The notes: a model not told the origin generated them from the letters alone. Positions 1-10,800 are shown, numbered from the stretch's first letter. The stretch is 64,000 nt of DNA from Chondrosia reniformis (GCA_947172415.1 OX359197.1:2914001-2978000); one strand, 5' to 3'. A program made the numbers and translations.

Positions 1-110
1 ATACAACTAGTACATACAATTAGTACATACCACTAGTTCATACAACTAGTACAAACAACTAGTACATACGAATAGTACTCACAACTAGTAAATATAACTA
101 ATACAAGCAA
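1..110 (+). repeat. 13-bp minisatellite, + orientation
   Basis: Diverged tandem units of ACTAGTACATACA, including ACTAGTACAAACA-type variants. The last bases (99-110, TAATACAAGCAA) resemble 4537-4548 (TAGTACAAAGAA). They may be a decayed 12-bp target-site duplication of the PLE that follows. Confidence 0.9.
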
Positions 111-463
111 TAATGGAATAAGGATTTCTTCTAATTGCGTCGAACTTATCTTTGTAAAGGTTCATCTTTCGACTTTGGGAGCGTCTAGAGACGCAGTTTT
201 TTCGACTCTTCTTTCTTTGAATAGGCCTGTGTGGCTAGGTAGGTTTTCCATGTAGCTATAATCATTCGTCTCTAGCCTGAACAATGTATCAAAAATTAAA
301 ATTCCAATGTTTCAAAACCTATACAGGGAATGAAAAAACAGTGATGTTGTGACAATATATAGCTAGTAAACTAAAGCGTTAACCAGTTCAAACCGGATCA
401 AGCAATTAAAACAATTTACTGTGTGTGGTTAAATACTAAGCAGTAAAAGTTATTACTTACTAT

Positions 464-1348
464 TCAGCAAGGCCAGGTACACAGATGGAAGTGGACCACG
501 TTCCCTGTTGAGGGGGGCTTGCTCCTTGTGGATGTACCAAGACTCCAGGTATGATCTTTGGTAAACAAAAGTTGACAAGAGTCCAAAACCATGGCACTTG
601 GCCAATCCACCTCATGACCAGTGTTCATGGTGTGCTTGGCTAATGCTGAAAAGTTTGAGTTACCTGTGAACACTGCTCGCTGGTGCTCCTTCAGTCGTAC
701 GGCTAAGGACCTCTTGGACTGTCCAACATAGGAACTATTGCAGTGTACACTATCCCACTGCATGCCTCCTAGGGTACAGGATCCTTTGGTTTGGTAAGCA
801 GTTGGCGTAGTGTCTGGTGTGGACGAAAACAGACCCTGATTTTGAGGCTGTCAAGAACTCTCCTGATGGGTTCTGATAGACCTTGGATGTATGGTAGGGT
901 GATCGTGGCAGCTGGCTGCTGAAGTACAGGTGTCATCTGGGTTGTCTGGCCTGTGTGCAGGCTGTCTTACATATTAGATGTCTAGGATAGCCGTTCTGTC
1001 CAAGTGCTCTGGAGATATGAGCCTCTTCATTTGTGAACTGAAGTGGGTTAGAGGACAATGCCTAGGAGCGATGGTAAAGGGTCGGGTCACTGACACCTTG
1101 TGTGCCAGAGGATGGTGGGACGTAAAGTCCAGGTACTTGTCTGTATGGGTGGACTTTCTGAACACCGATGTAGATTTGGTTCCATCTGGATGGTGGGTAA
1201 TAAGCACGTCCAGGAATATAATGGACTGGTTGGACTCTTTCTCGACTGTGAACTGGATATGTGGACTGATAGAATTGAGATGATGGTGGAAGGTGGACAC
1301 CGACTCTGGTGGGATGGCAGTACATGTATCATCCACATAACGCTTCCT
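464..1348 (-). pseudogene. PLE reverse transcriptase C-terminus plus GIY-YIG endonuclease fragment
   Basis: Read on the minus strand, the fragment opens at the RT catalytic box YVDDT (codons at 1329-1340). It continues through FLDVLI and SVFRKSTHTDKYLDF, which are typical PLE RT motif C and thumb sequences. After frameshifts near 970-760 a GIY-YIG nuclease piece follows, with SYVGQSKRSLAVRLKEH and the conserved HTMNTGHEVDW segment. The RT fingers and palm N-terminal to YVDD are missing. The YVDD codons join directly to a PLE tail (1349-1400), so this copy is 5'-truncated and head-to-tail with another PLE piece. The protein would copy RNA into DNA primed at a nick made by the nuclease; this copy cannot be functional. 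Confidence 0.85.
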
Positions 1349-1757
1349 TCTTTCTGCCAAACGTGTCGACCCTGGGGTCTTCTTCAGTGACTGATGTTGG
1401 TCTTCAAGGTCTCTTCATTTATAGGCATCTTTTCCTGACATTTTCAATTACCTCATCAGTGATGTCATCGGTCATCATTTCCCGAGGAAGGAGAAATGAA
1501 GGGAGTATTCATAAAAAAGGGTTTCCAACCACTTCTTAGTACAATTCCTTGATCTAAGTTCATTCTCACCTGACATTGTTGGATCTTCAGGGCTTCTTTA
1601 ATCCTGCATCTGTACCTGTTCTCTTCCCTCTCCACCACTCTGGCTTGGCTCCACTCAATTGGATGGCCAGTTGTAAGGGTGTGAACAGCTAAGGCATTGT
1701 TCACATCCCCCATCCTGACGGCCTGTTTGTGCTCCACCATCCTGACTGACTTTTGTG
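1349..1757 (-). pseudogene. PLE GIY-YIG domain and tail (inverted copy)
   Basis: The minus-strand translation (1767 to 1465) reads VRMVEHKQAVRMGDVNN, then LAVHTLTTGHPIEWSQARVV. This is nearly identical to the plus-strand GIY-YIG at 3992-4405. It runs on into the tail (1464-1349) with a CCTATAAATGAAG segment and a CTGAAGA...GTCGACACG hairpin. The region is therefore a reverse-complement duplicate of about 4080-4475, 2.6 kb away. It lacks the N-terminal GIY half, which appears in the opposite orientation at 1758-1925. Confidence 0.85.
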
Positions 1758-1925
1758 AACAGAACATGCCAGAAGATGAACATTGAAACCATCTTCACAA
1801 AGCAGAGATCAATGAGGAGTATCCTATCTAGGACTAAACAACCACAGCCTACCATTGATATTAAAGGTGTCGTTTACTAGATCCCCTGTTCTAGTTGACC
1901 TGCAATGTGCACTGGAGACTTGGAA
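1758..1925 (+). pseudogene. PLE linker and start of GIY-YIG, plus-strand fragment
   Basis: The bases from AACATGCCAGAAGATGAACA on match 3901-4055 in the same orientation, covering the segment before GIY-YIG and the DIKGVVYQIPCSSCP motif (with a stop inside). Together with 1349-1757 it makes a head-to-head junction: one GIY-YIG split into two opposite-strand halves. Similarity to 3901-4055 ends near 1925, where sequence from the 5' part of the + strand PLE begins. Confidence 0.75.
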
Positions 1926-4405
1926 TACGGTTCCCAATCGTCACGGAAAAGGCCAAACGATTAGCGTTTCGCACATCAATGGCCTAGTACATGAATGCAT
2001 TGGCGCAGCTCATGGGACATTAAATCACTCCCAAATCCTGTTGGAATCCTGTGAAGCTTCCTTAATGAAGTTGGTCAGCAGGGAATCCTTCTCTAAACTG
2101 AAGGAATGGAATGACAACATTGCTGAAAGGACTTTCCAGGAAACCAAGGAGAGGCATAGGGTGAAGTTCCAGTCTCTGCTAGTCAGGAACATCAAGGTCA
2201 ACAGGTTCACTCCCATTAACCCAGAAAAGTGATCATCAACCTTTCTAAGAGGGAGTTGACACCACAACAGAGACAGGTTCTTACCCTTGGCCTTAATTTT
2301 ATACCAACTCCTCGTCACATTCCACAGGTTGACATCATTGCGGGGACAGAATCCTTAGCTCGTTACTTACCTGGTCACCAGGGAGAACAACAAAGAAGTG
2401 AAGCCCAACGATGCCTGTCAAAAGCTGGGATCCTGAGCCCTAATCTGACTAAACGTCAGACAGCAGCCATCAAGGAGCTCAAGGTGGACTCTGATACCAT
2501 CATTCTTCCAGCAGACAAGGAAAAGTCACAGTCCTCCTTGACAAAGAAGAGTACGACCGCAAAGTAAGGGAACTTTTGGATGATACGAGCTATCAACCAA
2601 TCAAAAAGAACCCAACATTGAAAATAGAACGGAATGGTAACTGAAGTTCTCCAGTCACTGGAAAAATGCAAACTCCCCCCATGATCTGAGGAAGAGGGTT
2701 CAGAACCAACAAAGCTCCACCCCCAGTTATATGAAAAATCTAAGATACCATTTTCCTACATGCTATATGCCTATTCTGTAAAAAGAGCCTATAGGGGAAC
2801 TAAACCTAAAGAGAGCTTTAGATGAAGATACAGTAGTCTTTTCTTCCTTCTTTTCCCTTCTTTCATCTTCTTCTCCACTGGGTCAGACAGCCGTTTCTGG
2901 GAATTCCACCCTTCATCAGTGATCCTGGGAGTCTTTGTCTTTTTCTTTATCTTGATCTTCTGTGAATCCTTGGGACTCCTAAAGATCCACAAGGCCAGTT
3001 GCCCCTTGAGACATATTGTTTCCTCTATAAACTCCCCTACCCACCACCTATCCAGATATCGGGTGAATATCCTGTCACCCTTGTGGGGGAACATCCTCAC
3101 TTTGTGAGAAACTCTGAAGACTTTGTGAAGAAAATCAGGGGATTACACATAGAGAATGAAGATAAGTTAATCAGCTTTGATGTGAAGAGCTTGTTTACGA
3201 AGATATCAATAGATCTCTCCTTACAGATCATTGATAGGAGGCTGAGGGAAGATAACACCCTATCAGACCGGACCACTCTGGACCCTCCCACCATCACAAC
3301 GCTCACAGAACTCTGTCTTAGGACAACATACTTCCAGTACGGTAACGGGTTCTTTGGCCATGGGCTCTCCTCTCTCTCCAGTGGTGGCAAACATCTTCAT
3401 GAAAATGAAGCCCTCCCGAAGGCTGGCTCCAAACCCAGGCTCTGGCTACGTTATGTAGACGACTCCTTTGTTATCTGGAGCCAAGGCAGGGGTAAGCTGG
3501 AGGATTTTCTGTCTTTCCTTAATGGAAGATATGGAAACATCCAGTTCCCCATGGAGGAGTAGACCGATGGCTCTATCCCGTTCCTTGACGTGCTAGTGAT
3601 GAAGAACAAAGGAAGTTTGAGTACATCCGTGTACAGAAAACCAACCCACATGGATAGATACCTTCACTTCTCGTCTCATTACCATCCTAGGGTGAAAGCT
3701 GGCATTGCCCTCTGCCTCAGGGACAGAGCGGAGAAGATCTGTGGTGCTGGATCCAGTGTCCTCCAAGAGGAAGAAGATCACCTGAAAGGGGTACTCCAGG
3801 CCAACGGATACCCCAGTAAGGTTGCTACTAGGCACAGGGAAGTAGGGTAGATGGTAAACGAAACTCTATATATGAAAGGCCTCAGTGAAATGATCTCCAG
3901 AACATGCCGGAAGATGAACATTGAAACCATCTTCATAAAGCAGAGATCACTGAGGAGTATCCTCTCTAGGCCTAAATAACCACCGCCTACCATGGATATT
4001 AAAGGTGTCGTTTACCAGATCCCTTGTTCTAGTTGCCCTGCAGTGGACACTGGAGAAACAGTAAGAACTTTGAAAGTCAGGATGGTGGAGCACAAACGTG
4101 CCGTCAGGATGGGGGATGTGAACAATGGCTTAGCTGTTCACACCCTTACAACTGGCCATCCAATTGAGTGGAGCCAAGCCAGAGTGGTGGAGAGGGAAGA
4201 GAACTGGTACAGATGGAGGATTAAAGAAGCCCTGAAGATCCAACAATGTCAGGTGAGAATGAACTTAGATCAAGGAATTGTACTAAGAAGTGGTTGGAAA
4301 CCCTTTTTTATGAATACTCTCTTCATTTCTCCTTCCTCGGGAAATGATGTAACTGATGACATCACTGATGAGGTAATTGAAAATGTCAGGAAAAGATGCC
4401 TATAA
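1926..4405 (+). pseudogene. PLE polyprotein (RT + GIY-YIG), badly decayed
   Basis: Plus-strand PLE in several frames. N-terminal region (about 1980-2231, then 2229-2567): LSKRELTPQQRQVLTLGLNF and TIILPADK, the usual PLE pre-RT and first RT motifs. After an insertion at about 2731-2970 the RT continues: LLKIHKA, FDVKSLFTK, and YVDDSFVIW with catalytic YVDD codons at 3452-3463. There is a stop at 3560-3562, then FLDVLVMKNK and SVYRKPTHMDRYLHFSSH (3590-3850). The GIY-YIG domain (3992-4405) has GVVYQIPCSSCP, RMVEHKRAVRMGD and HTLTTGHPIEW, including the Cys pair and His residues seen in PLE nucleases. Most of the region around RT motif B is garbled near 3345-3420. The protein would prime and copy element RNA in the nucleus. 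Multiple frameshifts and stops exclude activity. Confidence 0.85.
2731..2970 (-). mobile_element. Solo tail of the 55-kb PLE family, inserted into PLE RT
   Basis: This stretch is the reverse complement of 56073-56328, the 3' tail following the RT fragment at 55083-55872. It interrupts the PLE between codons for QLYG and LLKIHK: the coding sequence resumes at about 2971 after the insert. On its own strand it contains CTGATGAAGGGTGG...CCCAGAAACGG, a short hairpin core. Only the tail is present, with no RT. That means short 3' segments of this family were mobilised alone or that the insertion was extremely 5'-truncated. Confidence 0.8.
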
Positions 4406-4536
4406 ATGAAGAGATCTTGAAGACCAACATCAGTCACTGAAGAAGACCCCAGGGTCGAAACGTTTGGCAGAAAGAAGAGTCGAACAAACTGCGTCTCTGA
4501 ACGCTCCCAAAGTCGAAAGATGAACCTTAACAAAGA
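4406..4536 (+). other. PLE 3' tail with hammerhead-like hairpin
   Basis: The tail after the GIY-YIG stop has CCTATAAATGAAG (TATA-like), then CTGAAGA (4437-4443), a short stem GACC/GGTC and GAAACG (4457-4462). It then has AACGCTCC and AAAGTCGAAAGATGAAC, ending ACAAAGA. The same module recurs at 7346-7477 (+), and inverted at 111-228 (partial), 1349-1400 and 56838-56991. The CTGANGA...GAAA core recalls hammerhead motifs known in PLE pseudo-LTRs. There is one extra A before stem II and no complete stem I or cleavage site was found. Confidence 0.65.
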
Positions 4537-5888
4537 TAGTACAAAGAACTAGTAAATACAACTAGTACATACAACTAATACATAAAACTACTTACTAGTA
4601 CATACAACTAGTACTGAGAACTAATACATACAACTAGTACAAACTACTAGTTCATACAACTTCTACCTAATTAGTACCTAGTAAAACTAGTTCTAGAACC
4701 TACAACTTGTTCATACAACTAGTACATATAACTAGTTACTAGTACGTTCAACTAGTACACACAACTAGTACATACAACTATAACCCACAACTAGTAAATA
4801 TAACTAGTACATAAAACAATTACAGACAACTAGTACCTACAACTAGTACATGCAACTAATATCAATCACATACAACTAGTACATACAACTAGTACACACA
4901 ATTAGTACATACAACTAGTACATATATACAACTAGTACACACAACTGGTACACACAACTAGTACCTACCTAGCTCCTAGTATAACCAGTTTTACAATCTA
5001 CAAGTAGTATACAAAACTAGTATATATAAATAGCACATACAACTAGTACATACAACTCATACACACAACAAGTGCATACAACTAGGACATACAAATAGTA
5101 CATACAACTAGTACGTACAACTAGTACTGAGAACTCGTACATACAACTAGTACATACAACTAGTAAATATAACTAGTACTAGTACATACAATTAGTACAT
5201 ACAACTAGTAAATACAATTATTATGTACAACTAGTATTGGCAACTTGTACATACAACTAGTACATTCAAGTAGAACATACAACCTGCGCACACAATATGT
5301 ACATACAACTAGTACATACAAATAGTAAAAACAATTAGTAGGTACAACTAGTGCCTACCTAATACCTAGAATAACTAGTACTAGAACCTAAAACTCTGTA
5401 CATACAGTTTGTACATAAAACTAGTACATACAAGTAGTACATACAACTAGTACATACAGCTAGTACATACAACAATTACCCACAACTAGTACAGGCAACT
5501 AGTACATATAACTAGTACAAACAATTAGTAGGTACAACTAGTACCTACCTAGTACCTAGTATAACTAGTACTAGAACCTAAAACTCTGTGCATACAGTTT
5601 GTACATACAACTAGTACATAAAACTAGTACATACAAGTAGTACATACAACTAGTACATACAACTAGTACATACAACTAGTACATACAGCTAGTACATACA
5701 ACAATTACCCACAACTAGTACATGCAACTAGTACATATAACTAGTACACACAATTATTACATACAACTTGTATCGAATACATACAACTAGTACATACAAT
5801 TTGTACATACAACTAGTACATATAACTAGTACACACAACTAGTATATACAACAAGAGTCAAGTACATATAACTAGTACATACAACTAG
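4537..5888 (+). repeat. 13-bp minisatellite, + orientation
   Basis: Units of ACTAGTACATACA with frequent single-base variants. A composite variant block (ACCTACCTAGTACCTAG, then TATAACTAGTACTAGAACC) occurs near 4666, 4960, 5348 and 5538. The stretches starting at about 5333 and 5522 are near-identical over about 190 bp, which is a local duplication. No gene seen. Confidence 0.92.
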
Positions 5889-7345
5889 TTTTTTAACAAA
5901 TGGTTATGCTAATATCTATATATATGAATAAACGGGGAATAAATAAAAAGAGAAGTTATTATAATAGTAATATAGATATATAGTAAGTAGCTAGTAATAT
6001 AACAGTTGGTTCTCTTTATTGAAGATTCGCTAGATTAGTTGTCTGAGTTTAATTGTCCATGGAACCCTGCCTTCTGTGCAGGCAAGGTCAATGGTGTCGC
6101 TGGACCAATGACATTCAGGGCAATGGCAGGCTGAGCGAGAGCTGCGCATACATATGATTGCTGATCTCAGCAGCGAGAAGTTGAGTTGACATCTTATCCA
6201 ATGCACCGTCTTTCCATATGGCTTGTCATGTTTCTCTGCAATGTATGAAGCCAGCCTTTTGTACACCACTGTTGCCATTGTTTCTATACCTCCTGCTGTT
6301 GTGAAGACCAGTGGTGAGAACGATCCGTGCTCCACTTCTCTGATCCTCTCTTCATAAGTCCTTTTCTTTTCCATCTCCTGCTTTCGGTAGCACTGAGCTA
6401 GGGGTGTGTTGAGGTTGCTTTGCACAAAGGGGTTGAAAACCCTGACATAAAAGGATGCGCATTGCCTATCTCTCCCCCAAAAGTTCTCAGCCACAATATC
6501 TAGGCGAGCTCTGTCTTCCCTGTTGGCAGATTTGTGCTTCAGCTGTTCCTCTGTAACCGCTTGCAGGCAGGGCTCTATACCAACTCCGAAACAGACTTCA
6601 CTCATGAGATTGGCTGTCAAGTCCTTGATCTTGGTGTGTCGAATTGATGGAAATCCTCCTCGACTACAACTGAGTGCATGTTCAATTGTGAGTCTTTGGC
6701 CACAGACGCAATGGGATGGTAAGAGATGTGGATTCCAGCCATATCACAGGCAAAGGGCATCTCTGAAGGCACCTTTGTGCTGAGTGAATCCATGATCGGC
6801 AATGGGCAGGGTTGAGAGCCAGCTTGAGGCCCCCTTCTCTGCAAAGACTGTCATGGCCCCCCGCTTTCTGTCCGGCATTCTCTCTTTGAGTTGTTCTGCA
6901 GCCATTGCTTCCTGTTGGCGGCATATGTAGCGTGCAATATTCTTTGCTCTGATCTGTTCCGATTTAGCCTCTGGTGGGTATTCTTGTGACGGCATCATGA
7001 TGAGGGCTGCAAGCGGAGCAGTGATCTTCTCACTTGTTCTGCATTGATTTGCTGCTTGGCTGGATGAATCAATGATGCCAAGTCCCCCATGACCAACTAG
7101 AAGTGCCATCATATCTCTGTCTTTGTCATTGAAGGCATTCTGGCCTGTAATGGCTGGTAGGAGAACATTGCAGATGGCATCCTCCAGTGGTCTGAATAGG
7201 TCTCCAGTGTTTGGAACTCTCCTGGCCAGGTAGGTCCATTTGCTGATGAGACCATGTGTGAGGGCTGCATAGGCAGCTTGTGGTTGGGTGGTTGTGAAGG
7301 TTGATAGACACCCTACTTCACTGACCCATCGGGAAAAATCCTCTA
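5889..7345 (-). mobile_element. 5'-truncated RLE-type LINE
   Basis: Minus-strand LINE 3' half. The coding part is 7343-6030, followed by a 3' UTR with an AATAAA signal (plus-strand TTTATT near 6015) and an AT-rich end at 5889. The 5' border lies near 7345, where a plus-strand PLE tail abuts it. Flanking satellite is + on the left and inverted on the right, so no target-site duplication can be seen. The insert sits on an orientation breakpoint of the array. Confidence 0.75.
6030..7343 (-). pseudogene. LINE C-terminus: post-RT region, zinc knuckle, restriction-like endonuclease
   Basis: One minus-strand frame runs from about 7343 to 6030 with a single in-frame TGA at 6746-6744. That stop replaces what looks like an Arg codon in ALCL(R)YGWNP. 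N-terminal: AAYAALTHGLISKWTYLAR and LEDAICNVLLPAITG, a post-RT segment common in metazoan RLE LINEs. Then EKGASSWLSTLPI, and a knuckle HCVCGQRLTIEHALSC (C-x-C-x6-H-x4-C). Next come GGFPSIRH, ARLDI and YVRVFNP, which fit the PD-(D/E)XK-type nuclease of R2-related elements. The RT domain is absent (5' truncation). The family would nick target DNA and prime reverse transcription there. Exact clade uncertain. Confidence 0.75.
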
Positions 7346-7477
7346 TAAATAGAGGCAATTCTTCCACTCAACCATCTGTCACTGAGGAAGACCCCCAGGG
7401 TCGAAACGTTTGACAAGAATAAAAAAACAACTGCGTTTTTAAACGCTCAAAAGTCGAAGGATGTACCATCCCAAAGA
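7346..7477 (+). mobile_element. Solo PLE tail fragment
   Basis: It opens CTATAAATAGAGG, has CTGAGGA (7382-7388), a GACC...GGTC stem, GAAACGTTTG (7403 on), AAACGCTC and AAAGTCGAAGGATG, and ends CAAAGA. It matches 4390-4536 in order. It is fused directly to the minus-strand LINE and has no PLE coding region. Confidence 0.75.
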
Positions 7478-7629
7478 TATATTTACTAGTTGCATGTACT
7501 AATTTTATGTACTAATATAGGTTGTATGTACAAGTTATATACTATTTGGAATTCTAGTTAAATGTATTAGTTTTATGCACTATTTATATGTACCAGTTAT
7601 ATGTGTATGTTCTAGTCATAGGTACTAGT
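7478..7629 (-). repeat. 13-bp minisatellite, inverted orientation
   Basis: The units now read TGTATGTACTAGT on the plus strand, opposite to 1-5888. The last nine bases, GGTACTAGT (7621-7629), recur at 11327-11335 on the other side of the RTE LINE. This is a possible target-site duplication, although it is also satellite sequence. Confidence 0.9.
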
Positions 7630-7664
7630 GTGTGTGTGTGTGTGTGACGTCACAAGATGGCGGC
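7630..7664 (+). promoter_or_regulatory. (GT)n, CRE and YY1-like motifs at RTE 5' end
   Basis: A (GT)n tract (7630-7646) runs into the perfect palindrome TGACGTCA (7645-7652, the CREB/ATF site). CAAGATGGCGGC (7653-7664) follows directly and matches the YY1 consensus found at animal promoters and at the L1 5' end. They sit about 145 bp before the first ATG. An internal promoter here is inferred from motifs alone. Confidence 0.6.
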
Positions 7665-7808
7665 CCCGAATGAACTGGACGTGATAAGCTCGCACAGAAG
7701 GTAGTCAGTTTCGATCGAAAAGCCTCTATTCCTTAGCTACTGTCCTGGTTCAGTACGCAGATACCATTGGGAGACGAGCGCAGGGATCTGTGAGGCGACT
7801 CGAGAGAA

Positions 7809-10800
7809 ATGGCAGAACGACGGTGGTGCGAAAAGAAGTCTGACGAATGGGTGAGCCGAAGGGGAGGCGCGTCCCCAGCGACCACCACAAGAGACAACCA
7901 ATACACTACACCGGTCCGCCAGGCAACCTCAAGACCTGGCTCGGTGCAAGCGGGACACCGACAGGCGGAGGAGGGACGCGTCTCCCCAACGGCTGACGGG
8001 CGGAAGAGGGGAGCACCCTCAACGGCCTCTCGCTATCTCCTGAGAAGTACTCAGGCCTGTGCCTGCCGACGGGAGACACAGGCATGGCCTGGCGTGAGGT
8101 TAGCCACCTCACCCGCGAAGGCAAAGGCTCACAATACGAGATCAAGGGACGATGCTTCGCACAGAGGCAGAAGCGGCAACGGTCACAGACGAGCAACAGA
8201 CGCTAGGAAGTCTGCGCGTGACCAACAGACAGAACAAAGACAACCACGGACCTCACATAGGCCTAGGCGTAAGTCAGTCGCGCAGAGGCTGCTGAAGGCG
8301 AGAAAGACAGACAGATTTGGCACCTGGAATGTGCGGACGCTTCGAGGGATAGGAAAGATGGAACAGCTGGCGATGGAGATGGAAAGATACAGGCTATCGA
8401 TGCTGGCAGTGACTGAAACACATCTAGCAGGTGAAGGTGAGATGGTACTGGACGAATGTAGGGGATACAAGATGCTGTTTGCTGGGAGAAAGGATGGAAG
8501 GGCTGCAGAAGGGGTGGGGCTTGCGTTGACTCCTCATGCATGGGCAGCATTGAGACACTACCAACCAGTGTCCCCATGAATCCCCGTGTCCCCACGAATT
8601 CTGGTGGCAGAATTCCTCACTCAAATGGGACCATTGTCTGTAGTAGTGGTTTATGCCCCTACCAACCAGAGCACAGTAGAAGACAAAGAGCAGTTCTATT
8701 TTGACCTCGATGGGGTAGTGTCCAGAACAAGCGGGTCACTATGGTGATGGGGGATTTTAATGCAGCTATTGGAAAGAGTGTACCGGGGGTAGTAGGGAAC
8801 CATCTACTAGGTGGGCAAACAAGTGACAATGGGGAGAGACTCGTTTCATTTGCCAGTGTGAATGGACTTTGCATCACCAACACATTCTTCCCCCACAAGC
8901 AGATCCACCAGGCTACATGGTATCCCCCTGATGCAAGAGCAAGGCCCAGTACAAAAGATTTTGTGCTGGTGAAGCAGAGACTACAACCATCAGTACTTGA
9001 CACACGGGTCTACAGAGGGGCCGACCTGGACAGTGACCACCGTTTGGTCATAGTGTCACTGCGCCCTAAGCTGGCCAAAAGGAGGAAACAACAGCAGAAA
9101 AAAGGGTTTGACACAGAACTCCTCCAACAAATAGACCAACGGGCAGAGTACCTACAATCCATCAGAAGAAGCTTTGACGACAGAAAAAGACAGGGAAATG
9201 TGGAGGAGAGATGGAATGAGCTGAAAGTCGCCATTGGCAGGGCAGCAGACGAGCACCTACATAGAAAGAAGAAGGCACAGAAAGCCTGGATTACAGGGGA
9301 GACATTGGACCTAGTGGAGGCAAAGAAGAGGGCATTCTCAAGATGGCAGGAACACCGAACGGATGTGAATAGACGTGAGGAGTATGTGGACTTATGCAAG
9401 AAAGTAAGAAGGGCAATGAGGAAGGACAAGGAACAATGGCTGGATGGAATGATGAAGGACATGGAAGAGGACATGAGGCACAACAGGCTAGACAGATTCT
9501 TCAAGAAGATGAAACGTCTGCTGAACAGCAGAGTGACACCAGTAGACACCATATTGGATGAAGATGGTCAACCAGTGCAGAAGGCAGAGGAAAAACTGTC
9601 ACGATGGAGAAGGCATTTTCAAGAAGTACTGAATGTGGACAGTGCTATGAGTGAGGAAGCAGTAGCAGACCTAGAAGACAACTCACATTTGGAGACACCA
9701 GAAGTGAATAGGGAGGAAGTTGAGAGGGCAGTAAAGAAGCTACAGAATAAGAAGGCAGGAGGGGATGACAGAATTGTAGCTGAACTTGTGAAGAATGGTG
9801 GTGAAGCAATGATTGACTGGATGATGGAGTTGGTACAGGAGGTGTGGAAGACAAGGCAGGTGCCGGAGGAATGGAGGAATGCAACATTGGTTCCAATCTA
9901 CAAGAAGAGAGACAGAAGAGTGTGTGGCAACTACTGAGGAGTGTCCCTGCTTAGTGTCCCAGGGAAGGTACTGACCCTGATCTTGCTTGAGAGGTTGCAA
10001 GCCATCATTGAGCCCCAACTGATGGAAGCCCAGTGTGGCTTCAGGGAGGGACGTGGCACGGTGGACCAGATTTGGGTGACAATACAAGTGGTGGAGAGAG
10101 CTGCGGAATACCACACCCCTGTGCTAATGTGCTTTGTGGACCTCACAAAAGAATATGACTCGGTGGATCGCAGTGCATTGGTGGCTGTTCTGAAATCGTA
10201 CGGGGTGCCCCATCAACTAGTAGACATTATTCAGGCTCTCTACACTAGTACATGGTGTCAAGTCAGAACAGGGGACGGCACATCAGAAGCATTTGAAGTA
10301 AGATCGGGAGTAAGGCAAGGGTGTGTCCTGTCACCCCTACTGTTTAACTGTTTCATGGACAGGATCCTGAAGGAGATGACAGAAACACTGGGAGGTGGAT
10401 TCCACATTGAGTATGCAACAGGTGGAGGTTTGTTCCTCTCATATCGGGACAAGACATCAGCCTCAAGCTGCGTCCAAGATGCACTGTATGCTGACGACCT
10501 GACCTTGATTGCTGAAACTAGGAATGAGCTACAGCATATGATTACCACCCTGGACAAGGCATGTGAGCGATGGGGAATGCACATCAATGGCGAGAAGACA
10601 AAGATCCTCGCAGTGGGTGAGACAGCCAATCAACCACCACTGAAGCTCAAAGGCCAGCAGCTAGAGGAAGTGGAATCCTTCCCCTACCTTGGGAGCGAAG
10701 TGTGTCAAACTGCCAAAGTAGAAAGAGAGGTGATGGTGAGACTGAGGAAGGCTGGTACAGTGTACCAGATGTGGAGATGGAAGGTTTTTCGAAGCCGTAA

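Larger units (their letters stand above)
111..4536. mobile_element. Composite Penelope-like element
   Basis: This region holds several PLE pieces in both orientations: a minus-strand RT/GIY-YIG piece (464-1348), a minus-strand GIY-YIG plus tail (1349-1757), and a plus-strand RT/GIY-YIG copy (about 1758-4405). Its two ends match those of the 154-bp solo element at 56838-56991: it begins TAATGGAATAAGG and ends ACAAAGA. Imperfect 12-bp flanking repeats (9 of 12 identical) suggest one bounded insertion. Tandem and inverted partial copies are a known habit of PLEs. The strand switch near 1757 shows an inverted junction, from template switching or later rearrangement. No piece is intact. Confidence 0.8.

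Noticed and set aside
4356-4390. CTGATGAGGTAATTGAAAATGTC resembles a hammerhead core
   Set aside because: The bases between CTGATGA and GAAA cannot form stem II, and the stretch lies within the GIY-YIG C-terminal coding sequence.
9010-9552. Long Ser/Phe-rich minus-strand open frames opposite the RTE and LINE genes
   Set aside because: They are antisense shadows of the LINE coding sequence with low-complexity composition.
6744-9937. TGA codons as possible selenocysteine or recoding sites
   Set aside because: Family conservation points to Arg at 6744 and 9935, and the 8577 stop aligns with CGA in an adjacent duplicate; no SECIS-like structure was seen.
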